From Candidatus Eremiobacteraceae bacterium (GTDB lineage Bacteria > Vulcanimicrobiota > Vulcanimicrobiia > Eremiobacterales > Eremiobacteraceae), in NCBI GenBank assembly GCA_035314825.1, contig DATFYX010000066.1, forward strand, positions 1 through 64,000: 64,000 nucleotides of DNA. Direction: 5' to 3'. The position numbers were made by a program, and so were the translations under genes. This document shows, piece after piece, positions 45,700 to 52,819 of the stretch. Every line of letters starts with the position of its first letter. Position 1 is the stretch's first letter. Under the pieces are notes generated by a model. The model saw nothing but the letters and a program-made list of their open reading frames with translations. It was not told the DNA's origin and searched no databases.

Positions 45700-45954
45700 A
45701 TGGAATCGCCAGCTGATCGCGAGGCACTCACCAACGGCGCAAGCCAGAACCCGGGCGGCGGCATCCAGCCGGACGACGGTTCGGGCGAGCTGCGCGGCGC
45801 GCTCGTGGCCGGTCTGATCGGCGCGGTGGTCGCAACCGCCGGCTTCGTCATCTACAACCGGCTCGAAGAAGAGCACCGCGAGGCCCTGCGCAAATCGGTG
45901 ACCAAATTCGTCGAGGAGCGCGTCGCGGAAGTACGGTCGCAGCTCAAGTTCTGA
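45700..45954 (+). CDS. Small membrane protein with coiled tail (YtxH-like layout)
   Basis: An 84-residue protein with a polar, disordered N-terminus, one transmembrane helix (GALVAGLIGAVVATAGFVIY) and a charged amphipathic helix (EEEHREALRKSVTKFVEERV). This layout resembles YtxH-type stress-linked proteins, but no signature is firm. It takes the place where rpmA would be expected after prp. Confidence 0.55.
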   Translation: MESPADREALTNGASQNPGGGIQPDDGSGELRGALVAGLIGAVVATAGFVIYNRLEEEHREALRKSVTKFVEERVAEVRSQLKF

Positions 45955-46050
45955 TGGGCCTGCCGACCGGCGTGCCCTGTGCGGTGAGCGCCGCCCCGAC
46001 GTGGGCGGCCTCTTCATTTCCGGGGCGCCAGCCGCCGATATAAAGCACAG

Positions 46051-46647
46051 ATGCAGCAAACGCCGCACCGCTTTTCCATGTCCCTCGCCGCGCTCGCTCT
46101 GGTCGCCGCCTTATGGCCCGGCCGGCCGGCGCTGGCGGCCACGCATGCGCTGCGCCCGCTCCAACCCGCCGAGGCTATGCACGCTTACGTCTCAGCCATC
46201 CGCTATTTCAATCCGGGCATCGACGAGCCCGAAGCGGAGCAGATCGTCGACGCCATCTTGCGCGAGTCCTGGGATCAGAAAGTCGATCCGCGCCTCGTCG
46301 TCGCCATCGTCGCCACCGAGAGCTCCTTCGACCGCACGGCGCGCAGCAGCGCCGGCGCGCGCGGCCTGGGCCAGCTCATGCCTGGCACAGCGTCGCTCGA
46401 CGGCGTGACCGACATCGAAGACATAGACCAGAACATCCACGGCACCGTGCTCACGCTCAAGGGCAACCTGGCGCATTACGCCTACCTGGACCCGCAGGAC
46501 CGGTTCGAGCGAGCGATCGCGGCGTATAACGCCGGCACCGGCGCGGTCGACCGTTACGGCGGCATTCCGCCGTACGACGAGACGGTGAACTACGTCTACA
46601 GAGTGATCTCGCTGTGGCGCCGTTTTGTGGGGCTTGACTCCAACTAG
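46051..46647 (+). CDS. Exported lytic transglycosylase (SLT domain)
   Basis: A 198-residue murein hydrolase with signal peptide (LAALALVAALWPGRPALA). The SLT domain holds the catalytic Glu in VATESSFDRTARSSAGARGLGQLMPGTA, followed by NLAHYAYLDPQDRFERAIAAYNAGTGAVDRYGGIPPYDETVNYVYRV, the usual AYNAG and YVxRV motifs. It cleaves peptidoglycan glycan strands. Convergent four-base overlap with tatA. Confidence 0.92.
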   Translation: MQQTPHRFSMSLAALALVAALWPGRPALAATHALRPLQPAEAMHAYVSAIRYFNPGIDEPEAEQIVDAILRESWDQKVDPRLVVAIVATESSFDRTARSSAGARGLGQLMPGTASLDGVTDIEDIDQNIHGTVLTLKGNLAHYAYLDPQDRFERAIAAYNAGTGAVDRYGGIPPYDETVNYVYRVISLWRRFVGLDSN

Positions 46648-47003
46648 TCCGTGGTTTCCGGTTTCGGTTCCATCTGCGGGAGCTCGAGCGCATCGTCGGC
46701 ATGCAGCGGCGCGTCGTCGGCGTGCAGCTCCGCGCCCGGCAGTTCGACCGCGATCGACTCTTCGATCGAGCGCTCGCGCAGCTGGTCCGGCGGCTGCGAC
46801 CACGGCGGCGGCGCTTGCGACGGATGCGGCGCGACGTCGGCCGCGGCCGCGGCGCGATCCATCTCCGCCATGAACGAATTCGTCGTGTTCTGGACATGAC
46901 GCATCGCATCGCCGAGCTGGCGCGCGATCTTCGGCAGATGCTCGGGGCCGAAGAGCAGCAGCGCGACCACGAAGATCAGGATGGTGTCGGACGGGCTCAG
47001 CAT
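46644..47003 (-). CDS. Twin-arginine translocase TatA/TatB-type subunit
   Basis: A 119-residue protein: transmembrane helix ILIFVVALLLFGPEHLPKIARQLG with the conserved FGP hinge and amphipathic helix, then a long acidic, Pro-rich tail. The tail length is closer to TatB, the helix features fit TatA; no tatC is seen here. ATG 47003 gives a normal N-terminus; a frame 21 residues longer is rejected. Confidence 0.88.
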   Translation of the reverse strand: MLSPSDTILIFVVALLLFGPEHLPKIARQLGDAMRHVQNTTNSFMAEMDRAAAAADVAPHPSQAPPPWSQPPDQLRERSIEESIAVELPGAELHADDAPLHADDALELPQMEPKPETTD

Positions 47004-47068
47004 GGTTTTCTCACGCGTGCGGACAAAGTTCGTCCAGCCCGTTTCATCGTCCCTCGTCCGCCGCACGA

Positions 47069-47593
47069 ATGGACGCCCATTCTCTCGAATCTTTCACCTT
47101 CCGGACGGTCCCGTTGAAGATCTTCTACACCAAGGGTCAGCGTGAGGATCCGGTCGCTTCGCTCGCGACCTTGAAGAAGATCCTCGCCCGTTTCGTGCGG
47201 CGCTACGTCTTCTATGAGATGTCGGCGCGGCATAGGACCACGCGCCAGCTCTTCTCGGTCAAGAACGTCTTCTTGCTGGGCCAAGTGGACGTCAGCGGCC
47301 AGAACGAGCTCATCGTGACGCTGTTCGACGCCGAGCATCCGGCGCACTCGATCGAGATCGTCAATCCCCACGCCATGCGCATCTATGACGAGGGCAAGGG
47401 CTACGCGGTCGCGTTCTACACCGAAGAGCACGGCGACTTCGACGTGCGCTACTACATGCGCGATGAAGGCGAAGAAGGCAAGTCGCCCAGGCACACCGCG
47501 CTCGAACGCATCTCGCTGCCGCAACTGTTCGAGTATCTGGAAGACATCAAGAAGGCCGAGGTGGTCGAGGTGCTCGAGCCCTCAAAGCACTAG
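47069..47593 (+). CDS. Conserved-looking protein of unknown function
   Basis: A 174-residue soluble protein starting FTFRTVPLKIFYTKGQREDPV. Regular alternation of beta strands and charged residues (ENELIVTLFDAEHPAHSIEIV, GKGYAVAFYTEEHGDFDVRYYM) and an ending DIKKAEVVEVLEPSKH suggests an alpha/beta domain, but I recognise no family. It starts 65 bases from divergent tatA and overlaps the TPR gene end by four bases. Confidence 0.6.
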   Translation: MDAHSLESFTFRTVPLKIFYTKGQREDPVASLATLKKILARFVRRYVFYEMSARHRTTRQLFSVKNVFLLGQVDVSGQNELIVTLFDAEHPAHSIEIVNPHAMRIYDEGKGYAVAFYTEEHGDFDVRYYMRDEGEEGKSPRHTALERISLPQLFEYLEDIKKAEVVEVLEPSKH

Positions 47594-48075
47594 GCGCGCC
47601 GGCGGCGGCCGGATAGGAAATCCCAGAACGAACCGTTCTCGAGCTTGGCGGCGCGGCGCAGCTCGCGCACGGATTCGCCGATGCGGCCTTCGCGTTTGAG
47701 CAGCACGGCATAGTTGTGATGGGCGAGCGGGTAGTCGGGATCGGCGGCGATGGCGGCTTCGTAGCGCGCTCGTGCTTCGTCTAAGCGTCCAGCCTCGAGC
47801 GCGAGGTTGCCGAGATTGGTCAACGCCGGGGCGTGCTTCGGGTCCGCGCGCAGCGCGGCCTCAAAATCCGCCGCGGCGGCCTGCGTATCGTTGAGACGCA
47901 GGTGGCACACGCCGCGCTTTGACAGCGCTTCTGCGGGGCGATCCGTGCCGCCGGCAGCGGCGCTGAACAATCCGATCGCGAGGTCGTATTGACGTTCGGC
48001 AAGCGCTTGCAAACCGCGTTCGAAGGGCGTCGCAGGTTCCTTGCGAAAGCCGCTGGACCCAATGCGCATCGACAT
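47590..48075 (-). CDS. TPR-repeat protein
   Basis: A 161-residue protein with three to four TPR motifs: FERGLQALAERQYDLAIGLF, AEALSKRGVCHLRLNDTQAAAADFEAAL, HAPALTNLGNLALEAGRLDEARARYEAAI, PLAHHNYAVLLKREGRIGESV, plus a basic C-terminus. TPRs mediate protein contacts; partner unknown. The ATG at 48075 (or 48069) overlaps the start of the divergent trmD gene on the other strand; a start further inside is possible. Confidence 0.7.
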   Translation of the reverse strand: MSMRIGSSGFRKEPATPFERGLQALAERQYDLAIGLFSAAAGGTDRPAEALSKRGVCHLRLNDTQAAAADFEAALRADPKHAPALTNLGNLALEAGRLDEARARYEAAIAADPDYPLAHHNYAVLLKREGRIGESVRELRRAAKLENGSFWDFLSGRRRRA

Positions 48076-48775
48076 CGTGACGCTGTTTCGTGGCTTTTTC
48101 GAGCCTATCATCTCCGGCAGCATCCTCGGCCGTGCGCAGGCCAAGAGCGCGGTCGACATCCGCGTGCACGATTTGTGGCAGCACGTGCCGGCGGGCGAGC
48201 GCGCCGATGACGCGCCGTACGGCGGCGGGGCGGGCATGGTCATGCGCTTGGGTCCGCTGATCGCGTGCCTCGAGGACGTGCTCGGCGGCGACTTGCGCCC
48301 GCCGGCCGGCGCGCGCGTCATCGTGCCGTCGCCGGCCGGTGCGCGTTTCGACCATGCGATGGCCGCGGACTGGTCGAGGCTGGCGCGCCTCGTCATCGTG
48401 TGCGGTCACTACGAGGGGATCGACGAGCGCTTCTTCGATCTCGTGCCGGCGGTCGAGGTCTCGCTCGGCGACTTCGTGCTCACCGGCGGAGAGATCCCCG
48501 CGCTGGCCTTCGTGGATGCCTGCGTGCGCCTGCTGCCGGGCGTGATAGCGGCGCAAAGCGCCGCGCAGGACTCGTTCGCCGAGGGCGCGCTGGATTGGCC
48601 GCACTACACGCGGCCTGCGGTCTTCCGCGGCATCGCGGTCCCTGAGGTGCTGATCAGCGGCGACCATGCCAAGATCGGCGCTTGGCGCCGCGAACAGTCG
48701 CGCGAGCGCACGCAAGCGCGCCGGCCGGACCTCGGCGTCCCAGAAGCCCACCTGAAGGGGCCTCCTGCAACCTGA
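48062..48775 (+). CDS. trmD: tRNA (guanine-N1-)-methyltransferase TrmD
   Basis: A 237-residue trefoil-knot SPOUT enzyme making m1G37. Seen: IDIVTLFRGFFEPIISGSILG, DDAPYGGGAGMVMR, LVIVCGHYEGIDERF and the knot VEVSLGDFVLTGGEIPALAFVD. ATG 48062 is preferred over a frame seven residues longer. Upstream rpsP and rimM are not adjacent. rplS follows. Confidence 0.95.
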   Translation: MRIDIVTLFRGFFEPIISGSILGRAQAKSAVDIRVHDLWQHVPAGERADDAPYGGGAGMVMRLGPLIACLEDVLGGDLRPPAGARVIVPSPAGARFDHAMAADWSRLARLVIVCGHYEGIDERFFDLVPAVEVSLGDFVLTGGEIPALAFVDACVRLLPGVIAAQSAAQDSFAEGALDWPHYTRPAVFRGIAVPEVLISGDHAKIGAWRREQSRERTQARRPDLGVPEAHLKGPPAT

Positions 48776-48779
48776 AGGC

Positions 48780-48809
48780 TTGTCGCGCTCGCAAGCCTCG
48801 TGTTATACT
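48780..48809 (+). promoter_or_regulatory. Promoter for rplS
   Basis: TTGTCG (48780-48785), an 18-base spacer and TATACT (48804-48809), with a TG upstream giving an extended -10. The -35 lies within an inverted repeat AGGCTTG/CAAGCCT (48776-48782 with 48792-48798) just after the trmD stop. Start about 48816, leaving a 93-base leader before rplS. Confidence 0.65.
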
Positions 48810-48846
48810 GGTTTGCGTTCGCATTCAGGCATCCAGTTATGGCTGC

Positions 48847-48882
48847 GGCGTCGAGCCTCGAACGTGAGGACGGCGCCTTTTT
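48847..48882 (+). terminator. Attenuator-like terminator in the rplS leader
   Basis: GGCGTC (48847-48852) pairs with GGCGCC (48872-48877) and an inner CCTC/GAGG stem (48856-48859 with 48866-48869) sits in the loop; five T residues follow at 48878-48882. This is an intrinsic-terminator form 27 bases before the rplS ATG. A competing pairing, GGCT (48841-48844) with AGCC (48854-48857), would block it. This fits transcription attenuation of a ribosomal protein gene. Confidence 0.55.
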
Positions 48883-48908
48883 CACGGCCCTAGAGGAACA
48901 TTGGTATC

Positions 48909-49265
48909 ATGAATCTCGCCAGCCTCGTGAGTCCGGGCAGCGCGACTAAGCGCACCGTAGATTTCGCTCCCGGCGACACGATCAAAGTGCACACGCGCGT
49001 CACCGAAGGCAATAAAGAGCGCATCCAAGCGTTCGAGGGCGTCGTGGTGGAGCGCCGCCTCGGCGGCCACAGCGCCAGCTTCACGGTGCGCCGCCTGTCG
49101 CATGGCGTCGGCGTCGAACGCTCGTTTTTGGTGCAATCGCCCAGGATCGAGAAGATCGAAGTCGTGCGCCGCGGCAGCGTGCGCCGCGCCAAGCTCTTCT
49201 ACTTGCAAGAGCGCGTCGGCAGCAAAGCCACACGGATCAAAGAGCAGAAGCAAACCACGCAGTGA
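48909..49265 (+). CDS. rplS: 50S ribosomal protein bL19
   Basis: A 118-residue protein: [84 protein letters not shown] lies upstream. It is at the 30S-50S interface. The stop overlaps lepB by four bases (GTGA). Confidence 0.96.
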   Translation: MNLASLVSPGSATKRTVDFAPGDTIKVHTRVTEGNKERIQAFEGVVVERRLGGHSASFTVRRLSHGVGVERSFLVQSPRIEKIEVVRRGSVRRAKLFYLQERVGSKATRIKEQKQTTQ

Positions 49266-49954
49266 GCCCAGGAGCTCTTTTCCTCATCATCGGGCTGCTG
49301 CTCGTCGCCCGTGTCGTCATCGGCTTGCGTCCGGCGACGATCCCCGACGACAAGCAGCGCGTGGCTATCCGCGAGTACCTCGACGCGTTCATCGTCGCAG
49401 GTATCGTCGCACTGGTCTTGATGCAATTCGTCGTGCGCACGTTTTGGATCCCGTCCGGATCCATGGAGCCGACGCTCGACGTCAACGACGTTCTGCTGGC
49501 GAACGAAGTCCAATATCATCTGTCGAATCCCAAGGACGGTCAGATCGCGGTGTTCGCGCCGCCCCCGCAGCTCGGCACGACCGATTTCATCAAACGCGTC
49601 ATGGCGGTGCCCGGCGACACGTTCAAGGTCAAAGACGGCGATGTCTATCGCAACGGCGTCAAGCTCGACGAACCGTATCTGCCCAAAGGCCAGCGCCCCA
49701 ACTACGATCTCGAGATCAAAGATTACAGCATCTACGTGGACGGCATGCCGCTGGATCCGCAGCGCTCGCAGCTTCCGCCCAAGTCGGCCTGGCAGGCGCC
49801 TGATCGAGTGCCTAACGGCTACTATCTCATGTTGGGCGATAACCGCAACGATTCGGACGACAGCCATTTGTGGGGATTCTTGCGGCGCGATCAATTCGTG
49901 GGCCACGCGTTCTTCGTGTTCTGGCCGCCCAAACACGTAGGCGCGCTCCGCTAA
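49262..49954 (+). CDS. lepB: Signal peptidase I (first paralogue)
   Basis: A 230-residue membrane protease. Two N-terminal hydrophobic helices, then the catalytic Ser in [11 protein letters not shown], the Lys in [13 protein letters not shown], and [20 protein letters not shown]. It removes Sec/Tat signal peptides from the many exported proteins here. GTG start in the rplS stop. A second paralogue is at 54137-54814. Confidence 0.95.
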   Translation: MSPGALFLIIGLLLVARVVIGLRPATIPDDKQRVAIREYLDAFIVAGIVALVLMQFVVRTFWIPSGSMEPTLDVNDVLLANEVQYHLSNPKDGQIAVFAPPPQLGTTDFIKRVMAVPGDTFKVKDGDVYRNGVKLDEPYLPKGQRPNYDLEIKDYSIYVDGMPLDPQRSQLPPKSAWQAPDRVPNGYYLMLGDNRNDSDDSHLWGFLRRDQFVGHAFFVFWPPKHVGALR

Positions 49955-49963
49955 CCCCGCGAA

Positions 49964-50008
49964 CCTCCTCGGCAACCCGGGGTTCCGGTGCTCGACCGGC
50001 CGAGGAGG
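49964..50008 (+). promoter_or_regulatory. Hairpin sequestering the Shine-Dalgarno of the next gene
   Basis: CCTCCTCGGC (49964-49973) and GCCGAGGAGG (49999-50008) are perfectly complementary over 10 bases. The 3' arm contains AGGAGG, seven bases before the ATG at 50016. The 25-base loop can form its own small AACC-CGG-GGTT hairpin. Folded RNA would hide the ribosome site, as in RNA thermometers or other riboregulators. There is no U-run. Confidence 0.6.
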
Positions 50009-50015
50009 ACCGCCA

Positions 50016-50330
50016 ATGCGCCCTATCGCCTTTGTCGTATGCGCGCTCATACTCGTCACTGCCGCTGTCTCGTTTTCCACCGCGCCTGCCCTCGCGGACA
50101 CCTATAGCGGCACTGTGACGCATGTCTCCACCAACAACATCAAGGTCAAGAACAGCGCCGGCATGGAGCTCAGCTTCCTGCTCGCGCCGTCGTTCGACCA
50201 GGTCTTCTCGACCGATGGGAAGACGACATATCAGATGAAGGACGTCAAGCCCGGCCGGCACGTCAAGATCGTGTACCACCAGCAGCTGGGCATCCGCTAT
50301 GCGGACAAGATCATCTTCTTAAGTTCGTAG
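50016..50330 (+). CDS. Small exported protein of unknown function
   Basis: A 104-residue protein with signal peptide (FVVCALILVTAAVSFSTAPALA) and a beta-rich mature part with DTYSGTVTHVSTNNIKVKNSAG and DVKPGRHVKIVYHQQLGI, an OB-like or SH3-like pattern. Its ribosome site is strongly buried in the upstream hairpin, which suggests regulated synthesis. Not recognised. Confidence 0.65.
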   Translation: MRPIAFVVCALILVTAAVSFSTAPALADTYSGTVTHVSTNNIKVKNSAGMELSFLLAPSFDQVFSTDGKTTYQMKDVKPGRHVKIVYHQQLGIRYADKIIFLSS

Positions 50331-50332
50331 GC

Positions 50333-50656
50333 TTAGGTCTTGCGCAGCTTCCAGATGTGCTCCGCCGGCCAGCGGCGCGCCCAGCCTAGGGGCACGTAGT
50401 CCCCGTACGTGGATTCGGCGTCATCCGGCGGCTGGATCTCGATGAGGTCCTCAGCCGTCAAGCCGCAATGCCGGAACAGCCGGATCCACTCCCCGTAGGG
50501 CAATTGGAACACGACGGTCTCCTCGTCTTCGCCGCCGCGCATGCCGAAGTAGGTGCGCTGCAGCGACTCTTGCACTTCGTCGGCCTCGTCGCTCCAGCAC
50601 AGCTCGAGGATCGGCGTCGCCATGTTGAACGCGAATAGGCCCCCGGGCCGCAGCAA
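50333..50656 (-). pseudogene. C-terminal fragment of a SAM-dependent methyltransferase
   Basis: The 107-residue frame begins at a TTG (MLRPGGLFAFNMATP), which is the middle-to-end part of a Methyltransf_11-type domain (the LRPGG step), and continues with FGMRGGEDEETVVFQLPYGEWIRLF and ending KLRKT. The SAM-binding N-terminal half is absent; the upstream 240 bases do not encode it in any frame. It is most likely a remnant. Confidence 0.65.
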
Positions 50657-50900
50657 AGGGCCAGCGGATCTCGATGTGATGCGCGTTCAAGTTCTCAAAC
50701 GTATGCCGCGCGATTCAGAATTCTTTGTCGTTCGGCTCGTCTCGCACATCTGAGAACATGTTCACCCACTCGATGCTCACGGAAAGAAGGTCCAGCGTGA
50801 CAGATGGATCTGGCGCAGAACCTCGCCCGTGTGTTCAGCGTCACATGGTTCCACGAACGTGGAGATGACGCCGGCGTGCTTCTCGTAGGCCAAGGAAGGC

Positions 50901-50930
50901 GGCCCGCTGCACTCAACGGTGCGGCGGGCC
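50901..50930 (+). other. Twelve-base-pair hairpin ahead of the GIY-YIG gene
   Basis: GGCCCGCTGCAC (50901-50912), loop TCAACG and GTGCGGCGGGCC (50919-50930) pair over 12 positions with one G-U. It resembles a bidirectional terminator stem or mobile-element end, though no U-run follows. Its 3' arm starts with GTG 50919, an otherwise possible start codon, making GTG 50946 the better start. The rest of 50657-50900 holds nothing I recognise. Confidence 0.5.
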
Positions 50931-50945
50931 GATATTCTGATTACC

Positions 50946-51488
50946 GTGTCAGCCGATTCAACCTACTGCATCATCAACCCGAACCGACTCATCGCGAAGA
51001 TAGGTCGCGCCAAGAACGTCCTGCGCCGGCTCGAGACCTTGCAAACCGATAGCGCGGATCAGTTGTATCTGGCCGAGGTCATCGGACCCCTTCCGGGCAT
51101 CAACGTCGAGCACTCGTTGCACAAGGCGTTGGAGCCGTGGCGCGTTTACGGCGAGTGGTTCGATGGGCCGATTGCGCTGTCGGTCTTCCAGCAAGTCAAA
51201 GCCCAACTCACGCACTCGCCAGTCGCCGCGACCATACGCCGCCAGAACGCATGGCTTCTCGCCGCCGTGATCATCGCCGCATTGGCCGCCGCTCTCAGCG
51301 CGTTCGTGGGCGACTACCGAAACACCGCATGGCTGACGCTCGGCGTCATAGTCGTCGCAGTTCTTGCGTTCGGCCAGCGCGATAAGGTCCTCGCCATTGC
51401 GCCCAGTGCGCCGACACCGACCATGCCGCCTGTGCCGAGCGTCGTCCGCGACGAGGTCGAGGAGGCCCGAGAGCGGCGGGGTCCGTAG
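50946..51488 (+). CDS. Membrane-anchored GIY-YIG (T5orf172-type) nuclease-domain protein
   Basis: About 180 residues. The N-terminal 85 residues fit the T5orf172/GIY-YIG domain: TYCIINPNRLIAKIGRAKNVLRRLETLQT (Tyr, KIG, Arg) and NVEHSLHKALEPWRVYGEWF (Glu of EHxLH, final GEWF). Two transmembrane helices follow (LLAAVIIAALAAALSAFV and AWLTLGVIVVAVLAF), then a Pro-rich stretch and an Arg/Glu-rich tail. The nuclease domain would face the cytoplasm. A membrane-attached nuclease of this fold points to a defence or DNA-uptake role (inference). The tail is repeated at 51915-51985. Confidence 0.65.
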   Translation: MSADSTYCIINPNRLIAKIGRAKNVLRRLETLQTDSADQLYLAEVIGPLPGINVEHSLHKALEPWRVYGEWFDGPIALSVFQQVKAQLTHSPVAATIRRQNAWLLAAVIIAALAAALSAFVGDYRNTAWLTLGVIVVAVLAFGQRDKVLAIAPSAPTPTMPPVPSVVRDEVEEARERRGP

Positions 51489-51496
51489 CCAAGACA
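51425..51496 (+). repeat. Direct repeat, copy 1 (intact gene tail)
   Basis: This 72-base stretch covers the tail of the GIY-YIG gene (PPVPSVVRDEVEEARERRGP) through its stop. It recurs 490 bases downstream with roughly 87% identity, including the stop codon and the following AAGACA. Confidence 0.8.
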
Positions 51497-51514
51497 AAGA
51501 AGCAGAGAGAGATC

Positions 51515-51694
51515 ATGGTTATGGATGATGGGGAAATGGATGAAATAAGACTTGCAATAAACGATATACAACGATCCAGGGCGGAAGTGCTAGAGTTTGC
51601 CTACCTCAGGCTGGGCAAGACGCTGGAGGGCGCACTCGCCGACGCAGACGCCAAGCTACGAGAACTCATCGCGAAGTGGCGTGTCCGGAAATAG
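51515..51694 (+). CDS. 59-residue acidic coiled protein, unknown
   Basis: A short gene below usual cut-offs: ATG 51515 follows GAGAGAGA. The product starts MVMDDGEMDEIRLAIND and continues as an Ala/Leu/Arg-rich helix (QRSRAEVLEFAYLRLGKTLE) ending KWRVRK. It starts 27 bases after the GIY-YIG gene stop and may be its partner (antitoxin or regulator is one guess). No family seen. Confidence 0.45.
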   Translation: MVMDDGEMDEIRLAINDIQRSRAEVLEFAYLRLGKTLEGALADADAKLRELIAKWRVRK

Positions 51695-51900
51695 AATCCG
51701 GCGAATCTTACGAATCCTGGACCATTCGAACCATCTTCGCGGAACAGATGCGGAGATGCGCCGACGAACTCGAAGTCCGGATACTACCGGAGCAATTCGG
51801 CGGGCGACGAGTTCGGCGCGCGCCACCCGGGGGAGAGGCCCGCCTCAGCGAGATCCCCATTGAGACTCTCGATCACTGTAATACACCGGCGGAAGAATAA
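51676..51900 (+). CDS. Doubtful small ORF
   Basis: A 74-residue frame from GTG 51676, overlapping the 59-residue gene. The first half (ESYESWTIRTIFAEQMRRCADELEVRILPEQF) looks helical and protein-like; the rest looks random. It may be a fragment of a longer gene damaged by the local duplication. Little else in 51695-52004 can be supported. Confidence 0.25.
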   Translation: MACPEIESGESYESWTIRTIFAEQMRRCADELEVRILPEQFGGRRVRRAPPGGEARLSEIPIETLDHCNTPAEE

Positions 51901-51978
51901 GTGGCTTGCTACGTGCCGCCTGCGCCGAGCGTCGTCCGCGATGAGGTCGAGGAAGCGCGAGAGCGCCGCAGTTCGTAG
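51901..51978 (+). pseudogene. Orphan tail of a second GIY-YIG-type gene
   Basis: From GTG 51901 the frame reads a short VPPAPSVVRDEVEEARERRSS and stops at 51976-51978. This is the C-terminal tail of the GIY-YIG protein without its nuclease and membrane parts, left by a partial duplication or deletion. Confidence 0.6.
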
Positions 51979-51985
51979 CAAGACA
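51915..51985 (+). repeat. Direct repeat, copy 2 (orphan tail)
   Basis: Second copy of the 51425-51496 repeat, with a few substitutions and one deleted base after the stop. After both copies an ATG follows the stop at 26-27 bases, so the duplication appears to include the start of the downstream ORF. Confidence 0.8.
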
Positions 51986-52004
51986 ATGGAAAGCCAGTGA
52001 AATT

Positions 52005-52400
52005 ATGGATGCTAGGGATGCTGAGCAAATGGGGCTAGATTCATCAAGGAGAACACGGCGCGCTTGGAGCTCATCGTCGCCGATGATTCCGCTCCCGAGG
52101 CCCACCGGGCCATCGCGCGCGCTACGCCGGCATTGTGTTTCATTTCTTGCCCGCTCCCTACATAACGCCAGCGGATCGGTAGGGGCGGGCCACGATTTGG
52201 AACGCCCAGGTAAACCCGAGCATCATACGGCGCGAACGCTGAAGGACCGCGCGGGGTTTCTTGTATGCATGACGATTGTGGGCGTCGGGATTCTATTGTT
52301 GCATTTGTATCGTCCAATGGGCGCGGATCTCGCCATGCTTGGTCTGTTCATTCTCGCGATACTCGCGGCCGAAGTGGCGGGTCGATGGCCCAGTGGATGA
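52005..52400 (+). CDS. Doubtful ORF with two membrane helices at its end
   Basis: A 131-residue frame, MDARDAEQM at the start. Its last 50 residues form two clear membrane helices (FLVCMTIVGVGILLLHLY and MLGLFILAILAAEVAG), similar in layout to the GIY-YIG protein. Between them, another frame (52034-52160) reads FIKENTARLELIVADDSAPE, more protein-like than this one, so a frameshift is likely. The real gene may be a short membrane protein starting near 52268, or a decayed relative of 51515-51694. Confidence 0.3.
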   Translation: MDARDAEQMGLDSSRRTRRAWSSSSPMIPLPRPTGPSRALRRHCVSFLARSLHNASGSVGAGHDLERPGKPEHHTARTLKDRAGFLVCMTIVGVGILLLHLYRPMGADLAMLGLFILAILAAEVAGRWPSG

Positions 52401-52408
52401 AGGCTAAC

Positions 52409-52612
52409 CTAGGCTATATTGACGATGTCCTCGATGCGGATGTCCGCCAACAGACCTCCTTGCACGACGCCCGAGAGGTCCGGTTGCGGCATGACATTGT
52501 AGATGCCCTCATCCGCTCGGGATAGCGCGCCGTCGAGAACCACGCCGCTCTTTAGCGTGACCTTCCTGCGTGTCGTGCCGTCAGCTAGTTTTCTAGCGTC
52601 TTCGTCTCTCAT
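52409..52612 (-). CDS. 67-residue protein, possible small beta-barrel
   Basis: ATG 52612 has GAGGTG five bases upstream, a good ribosome site. The N-terminus is charged, followed by RKVTLKSGVVLDGALSRADEG and ADIRIEDIVNIA, a pattern typical of SH3/Sm-like five-strand barrels. No family is named. It lies alone; the 207 bases toward the MFS gene hold nothing recognised. Confidence 0.5.
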   Translation of the reverse strand: MRDEDARKLADGTTRRKVTLKSGVVLDGALSRADEGIYNVMPQPDLSGVVQGGLLADIRIEDIVNIA

Positions 52613-52819
52613 AGTACACCTCGTCTGACCGGATCGCCGGTAAGCGGCTGCGCGATCGCGGCACCTCTTCGGCGCTCGCGTGAACGAGCGGAACATCTGC
52701 GCCGCGCCGCAGCCGAATTCCGGGATGTCCTCGCCGGCTTGGCTTGATACTGGGCGCTTGTCCGGTCCCAGAATTGCCGGTTCTTGAGCTCGTGATCGCG
52801 CAGCGTCATCAAGGTCCTC

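Noticed and set aside
50919-50945. GTG 50919 as start of the GIY-YIG gene
   Set aside because: It sits in the 3' arm of a 12-bp hairpin without a nearby ribosome site, and the first nine residues are not needed by the domain.
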